DNA of 9,915 bases, from contig JAGGTC010000180.1 in the NCBI GenBank assembly GCA_021163945.1, positions 1 to 9,915 on the forward strand, read 5' to 3'. Shown here in pieces: positions 7,462 to 9,915 of the stretch. Source of the stretch: Deltaproteobacteria bacterium (lineage in GTDB: Bacteria; Desulfobacterota; Desulfofervidia; Desulfofervidales; DG-60). A program made the translations under genes and the position numbers. The notes under the pieces were generated by a model. That model was not told the origin of the DNA. It saw only the letters and a program-made list of their open reading frames with translations, and did not search any database. How positions within the stretch are numbered: the stretch's first letter is position 1; each line of letters opens with the position of its first letter.

Positions 7462-7674
7462 TTAGTCTCTATTTAAACTCACTGATGAGCCTTTGTGTAA
7501 TCTTAACAGCAGGTTTAAGGTAAAATTTTTCTGCATTGCCTGAATCCGTTCCTTTTCTGTAGGCTCTAAGGTTATTAGGAGGTGAAAGTCAATATCCTTT
7601 TTTATTAAATAACCTTCAAGAAACTCCTTAAATCTTTTGTCTCCTTTGGGCCTGACCCCATCCAGCGTATACAC
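7462..7674 (-). CDS. Hypothetical 70-residue protein
   Basis: I do not recognise this family. The GTG start at 7674 has a good Shine-Dalgarno sequence (GCAGGA, six bases upstream), fits between its neighbours and makes a start here believable. The protein is soluble and mixed-charge: YTLDGVRPKGDKRF, a helical stretch (KEFLEGYLIKK), a predicted strand (DFHLLITLEP), then a likely helix (TEKERIQAMQKNFTLNLLLRLHKG). There is no signal peptide, membrane segment or cysteine motif. It lies 27 bp after the Mth938-like gene in the same frame and 40 bp before rsmG, so it is probably cotranscribed. The in-frame arrangement might suggest a former extension of the upstream protein, but that protein ends naturally at HLTC. 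It could be a conserved small protein or a remnant of a longer one. Confidence 0.55.
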   Translation of the reverse strand: MYTLDGVRPKGDKRFKEFLEGYLIKKDIDFHLLITLEPTEKERIQAMQKNFTLNLLLRLHKGSSVSLNRD

Positions 7675-7701
7675 ATTGTATCCTGCCTTTAAAGTTCCAA
7701 C

Positions 7702-8043
7702 CTAACAAGTTAGATGACATGCAAAGGCCACCCTTTTACCTGATTTGAGGAGCTGATTGTAGGTATGACAGGCCTGCTCACTTTTGGCCTCTATTAGCTC
7801 TATTCCCCTCTCTTTCAATGATTCCCTAGTCTGAGGGAGCACCTCCATTGCCCCATAGGCACCGGTGCCTACTACTAAGACCTCTGGTTTGGCATCGAGG
7901 ATGTCTCTTATATCCTCAGGGAATAGCTTATGGCCTTCCCTCCTCCACCAATCTGGTTTTACCTTTCCATCTATTATCTTGACATCATTTCTATATGTCT
8001 TTCCATCAATCTTAATATTCCCAAATCTATAATCATCTATCAT
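7702..8043 (-). CDS. Mth938-like domain protein (DUF498/NDUFAF3 family)
   Basis: This 113-residue protein has the compact Mth938-like fold pattern: FGNIKIDGKTYRNDVKII (7-24), the basic WWRREGHKL (32-40), VLVVGTGAYGAMEVLP (55-70) and the family ending RVAFACHLTC. The eukaryotic relative NDUFAF3 helps assemble respiratory complex I. The bacterial and archaeal proteins have no settled function, and the fold looks like a ligand- or protein-binding module. The start is ATG at 8043, with GGGGGTG five bases upstream and 22 bp after the previous stop. The open frame continues to 8115, but that 24-residue extension would overlap the preceding gene and lacks family character. It is cytoplasmic and the third gene of the ribF-to-rsmG cluster. 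Confidence 0.85.
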   Translation of the reverse strand: MIDDYRFGNIKIDGKTYRNDVKIIDGKVKPDWWRREGHKLFPEDIRDILDAKPEVLVVGTGAYGAMEVLPQTRESLKERGIELIEAKSEQACHTYNQLLKSGKRVAFACHLTC

Positions 8044-8065
8044 CTTTACACCCCCGACTGTGAAA

Positions 8066-8893
8066 TCATACAAAGTGGGGTACAAATCCATATTTTTTAT
8101 ATATTTCTTGGACATTCTTTGATTTGATAAATTCCAAAAATTTTAAGGCATTCTCAGGATTTGGTGCATCTTTAAGCCTACAGATAAAGTAATTAACCTT
8201 ATCCCTTTGGTCCAATCTCTCCCCAGGCTCAACCATCTCCACTTCCATGCCCTCTCTCCTTGCATTTAGTACCTCTGTTGCCCAAACAGGGCCCACATCC
8301 ACCGTGCCCAACTTTAGCCTTAAGGGGGTCTCCCTGTGGTGAACTAGGGTAAAGATAGTTGTCCCCTCAGCCCTTTTTTGCTCCATAATCCTATCTACCA
8401 ATTCTTCCCCACCGGCCTCTTTATACATGGAGACAATATACTTTGTAATATCCTCTGTCTGTGGATTTGGTTGGGAGATGCGGATATCACCCCTTGCTAA
8501 ATCCTTTACCGATTTGATCCCTAAGGGATTTCCCTTTGGTACCATAAGGACTATCCTATTATGCAAATAGACAAAATAGTCCTTTTCAATGAGACCTGCC
8601 TCTTCTAACCTTTTCATGGCCTCCTCACTCACCGATGCGTATACATCCGGCCTTCCCGTGATCCTTTTTCCCTGAAATATGGCACCCCCTTCTAAGATTT
8701 GTCTTAATTCAAGCCCAGGGGGCAAGGTCTCATAAAATATACAGTCTATCTCTGGGTATTCTGACTTAAAGGTAGAGATGAGCTCTTCCATAACCATAAA
8801 TTGGTTGCCTGCCATAAACAGGATCAAATCTGCCCTGTCTGCACACTCTAAATTGTGTAAATCGTCTTTTCTGTTGCCTGGTATCTCAATCAT
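8066..8893 (-). CDS. ModA-like type II solute-binding protein without signal peptide
   Basis: This 275-residue protein has the periplasmic-binding-protein type II pattern seen in molybdate/tungstate-type and related binding proteins: a first strand LILFMAGNQFMVMEELISTF (23-42), RPDVYASVSEEAMKRLEEAGL (81-101), the hinge strand VLMVPKGNPLGIKSVKDLARGDIRISQPNPQTEDI (115-149), LKLGTVDVGPVWATEV and a C-terminal FLEFIKSKNVQEIYKKYGF. The family normally delivers an oxyanion or other ligand to an ABC permease. Here the N-terminus is hydrophilic (MIEIPGNRKDDLHNLECADRAD compared residue by residue shows no hydrophobic core), and an in-frame TAG lies three codons upstream, so no export signal can be added. 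No permease or ATPase gene is near. I infer a cytoplasmic ligand-binding or sensing role, with the ligand unknown. It starts 28 bp after ribF, and a hairpin lies directly against its ATG. Confidence 0.8.
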   Translation of the reverse strand: MIEIPGNRKDDLHNLECADRADLILFMAGNQFMVMEELISTFKSEYPEIDCIFYETLPPGLELRQILEGGAIFQGKRITGRPDVYASVSEEAMKRLEEAGLIEKDYFVYLHNRIVLMVPKGNPLGIKSVKDLARGDIRISQPNPQTEDITKYIVSMYKEAGGEELVDRIMEQKRAEGTTIFTLVHHRETPLRLKLGTVDVGPVWATEVLNARREGMEVEMVEPGERLDQRDKVNYFICRLKDAPNPENALKFLEFIKSKNVQEIYKKYGFVPHFV

Positions 8894-8894
8894 C

Positions 8895-8912
8895 TTACAC
8901 TAAAAAGTGTAA
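8895..8912. promoter_or_regulatory. Perfect 7-bp inverted repeat abutting the binding-protein start codon
   Basis: TTACACT-AAAA-AGTGTAA lies between the ribF stop and the binding-protein ATG (8893), one base from that ATG. On the minus-strand mRNA the stem would occupy the usual Shine-Dalgarno position. No U-tract follows, so it is not a terminator. It may be a translational control hairpin or a DNA operator. Confidence 0.4.
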
Positions 8913-8921
8913 ACTATTTAC

Positions 8922-9845
8922 TCAGTTTTGCAATATCTTGCGTGCCTCCTCTATATCCCTCTTTATCTGTGCAGCCAATGCCTCTATACTAGAAAATTTC
9001 TTTTCATTCCTTAGACGCTTAATAAAGTTTAGTTTAATCTTTTTACCATAGATGTTTTGATCAAAATCTAAGATGTGTGTCTCTACAGAGAGGGCATCAT
9101 TGCCAAATGTAGGTTTAAATCCTATGTTTGTCACGCCTCCATAGACCTTATTGTTGTATATTACCTCTACTACATAAACACCATTTTTGGGGAAGACCTC
9201 ATTCACCAACTTTAAGTTTGCCGTGGGGAAACCCAACAACCTCCCCCCTCTGTCATGTCCGGCTATTACCTCACCACTTACTTGGTAATAACGATTTAGT
9301 AGGATTTTTACCTTTTCTAGTTCCCCCTCCATGATCAAGTTTCTTATCCTTGTGCTACTTACTATCATATTATCTACCAAAATAGGCCCTAATATGCACA
9401 CCTTAAAGCCCAATTCATCTCCCAATTTCTTGAGCAGATCAATATTTCCCTCCCTTTTGTGTCCAAAGGTATAGTCATACCCTACCACTATCTCCTTCAT
9501 GCCTATCTTTTTGAGGAGGATCTCCTCAACAAACTCTCTCGCTGAGACCTTTGAGAACTCCCTTGTAAATGGGAGGCAAATAACTACATCTATCCCAAGT
9601 TTTTCAATAAGCTCTATCTTCCTTTCAAATGGGGTAATCAATGGGATTTTTTTCTCTTTTAGGACCTTTAAAGGATGAGGCTCAAATGTAAGGACTATAG
9701 AGGTCCCTGACATCTTATCAGCACGTTTCTTTACCTCCTTAAGCAGGCCTTGATGCCCAATGTGGACGCCATCAAAATTCCCTACAGTAATTACTGCATA
9801 GGCAAAGGGCTCTTTTATATTTTCTAATGAACTAATGACCTTCAT
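8922..9845 (-). CDS. ribF: Bifunctional riboflavin kinase / FAD synthetase
   Basis: This 307-residue enzyme phosphorylates riboflavin to FMN and adenylates FMN to FAD in the cytoplasm. The N-terminal nucleotidyltransferase (FAD synthetase) domain has VGNFDGVHIGHQ (21-32), TFEPHPLKVL (53-62), REFVEEIL (103-110), GYDYTFGHKREG (122-133) and VSSTRIR (162-168). The C-terminal flavokinase domain has GHDRGGRLLGFPTANL (196-211), GVYVVEV, GVTNIGFKPTFG (237-248) and the conserved ETHILDFD (255-262). Both halves are complete and the length is normal. I chose ATG 9845 (MKVISSLENIKEP, the usual family start) over an in-frame TTG at 9857. Neither has a strong ribosome-binding site. It leads a five-gene minus-strand cluster and diverges from a tRNA-Leu gene. 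No RFN/FMN riboswitch is visible in the short upstream gap. Confidence 0.95.
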   Translation of the reverse strand: MKVISSLENIKEPFAYAVITVGNFDGVHIGHQGLLKEVKKRADKMSGTSIVLTFEPHPLKVLKEKKIPLITPFERKIELIEKLGIDVVICLPFTREFSKVSAREFVEEILLKKIGMKEIVVGYDYTFGHKREGNIDLLKKLGDELGFKVCILGPILVDNMIVSSTRIRNLIMEGELEKVKILLNRYYQVSGEVIAGHDRGGRLLGFPTANLKLVNEVFPKNGVYVVEVIYNNKVYGGVTNIGFKPTFGNDALSVETHILDFDQNIYGKKIKLNFIKRLRNEKKFSSIEALAAQIKRDIEEARKILQN

Positions 9846-9850
9846 CTCGG

Positions 9851-9877
9851 TTGACAAATAACAGATTTATTTATAAA
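9851..9877 (+). promoter_or_regulatory. Candidate promoter for tRNA-Leu
   Basis: A perfect -35 TTGACA (9851-9856) is followed 15 bp later by TATAAA (9872-9877), five of six matches to the -10 consensus. Initiation would fall about ten bases before the mature tRNA 5' end at 9899. The spacer is shorter than the ideal 17. Confidence 0.45.
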
Positions 9878-9896
9878 AAAATTTAGATATTTGCAA
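9870..9896 (-). promoter_or_regulatory. Candidate promoter for the ribF cluster
   Basis: On the minus strand TTGCAA (9896-9891) and TATAAA (9875-9870) are separated by 15 bp. The -10 shares the palindrome TTTATAAA (9870-9877) with the opposite-strand tRNA promoter. The sequence match is modest and the region is AT-rich, so confidence is low. Confidence 0.25.
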
Positions 9897-9898
9897 GT

Positions 9899-9915
9899 GC
9901 CGAAGTGGCGGAACT
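9899..9915 (+). tRNA. tRNA-Leu, 5' fragment (runs off the window)
   Basis: GCCGAAGTGGCGGAACT matches the start of bacterial leucine tRNAs: a seven-base 5' acceptor strand GCCGAAG, then U8, G9, a GCG D-stem strand and the beginning of the D-loop with A14. Only 17 bases are present, so the anticodon and long variable arm cannot be checked. The call rests on the characteristic 5' sequence and the suitably placed promoter. Confidence 0.75.

Noticed and set aside
7702..7704. Amber readthrough (for example pyrrolysine) joining the Mth938-like protein to the 70-aa frame
   Set aside because: HLTC is the normal family C-terminus, and the downstream frame has its own GTG with a Shine-Dalgarno sequence.
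8044..8115. Longer start for the Mth938-like protein
   Set aside because: It would overlap the upstream gene by 50 bp, while ATG 8043 has a strong Shine-Dalgarno sequence and the family-type N-terminus.
9846..9857. TTG start for ribF
   Set aside because: It adds only four residues, has no ribosome-binding site, and falls on the TTGACA of the divergent promoter. ATG 9845 fits the family.
1..9915. CRISPR array, insertion sequence, phage or toxin-antitoxin genes
   Set aside because: I saw no spaced repeats, transposase or integrase motifs, terminal inverted repeats or small toxin-antitoxin pairs. The genes are housekeeping or envelope functions.

Overview
The window reads as chromosome of a Gram-negative anaerobe of moderate to low GC. 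An MltD-like murein transglycosylase and a polyprenyl-phosphate hexose-1-phosphate transferase of the WbaP type imply an outer envelope with LPS or exopolysaccharide. The protein styles (GlcD-like flavoprotein, stand-alone DHH phosphoesterase, adenine deaminase, ModA-like protein, Mth938-like protein) would fit a Desulfobacterota or similar sulfate-reducing lineage. That placement is an impression from protein character, not a database result.

Layout. (1) 2-3148, plus strand: the 3' part of an MltD/LysM transglycosylase, a GlcD-family FAD oxidase and a DHH/DHHA1 phosphoesterase, packed closely enough for one transcript. (2) 3123-4811, minus strand: adenine deaminase, convergent with and overlapping the DHH gene by 26 bp. 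(3) 4812-5361: a divergent intergenic stretch with two adjacent palindromes, then a small gene for a signal-peptide/coiled-coil/membrane-helix protein whose signal peptide is broken by an exact 8-bp tandem duplication. (4) 5362-6777, plus strand: the WbaP-like transferase, preceded by a chain of very short reading frames. (5) 9845-6774, minus strand: a tight five-gene cluster, in transcription order ribF, a ModA-like solute-binding protein without signal peptide, an Mth938-like protein, an unrecognised 70-aa protein and rsmG. Gaps are 22-40 bp. (6) 9899-9915, plus strand: the first 17 bases of a tRNA-Leu, divergent from ribF, with a -10 palindrome that both directions could share.

Functionally this is mostly housekeeping: cell-wall remodelling, FAD synthesis, 16S rRNA methylation, purine salvage and envelope glycan initiation. 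I see no phage, transposon, CRISPR array, toxin-antitoxin pair or defence cassette. The points that deserve a second look are the 8-bp duplication, the cytosolic-looking binding protein with a hairpin against its start codon, and the small unrecognised proteins. I did not find a convincing new multi-gene system.
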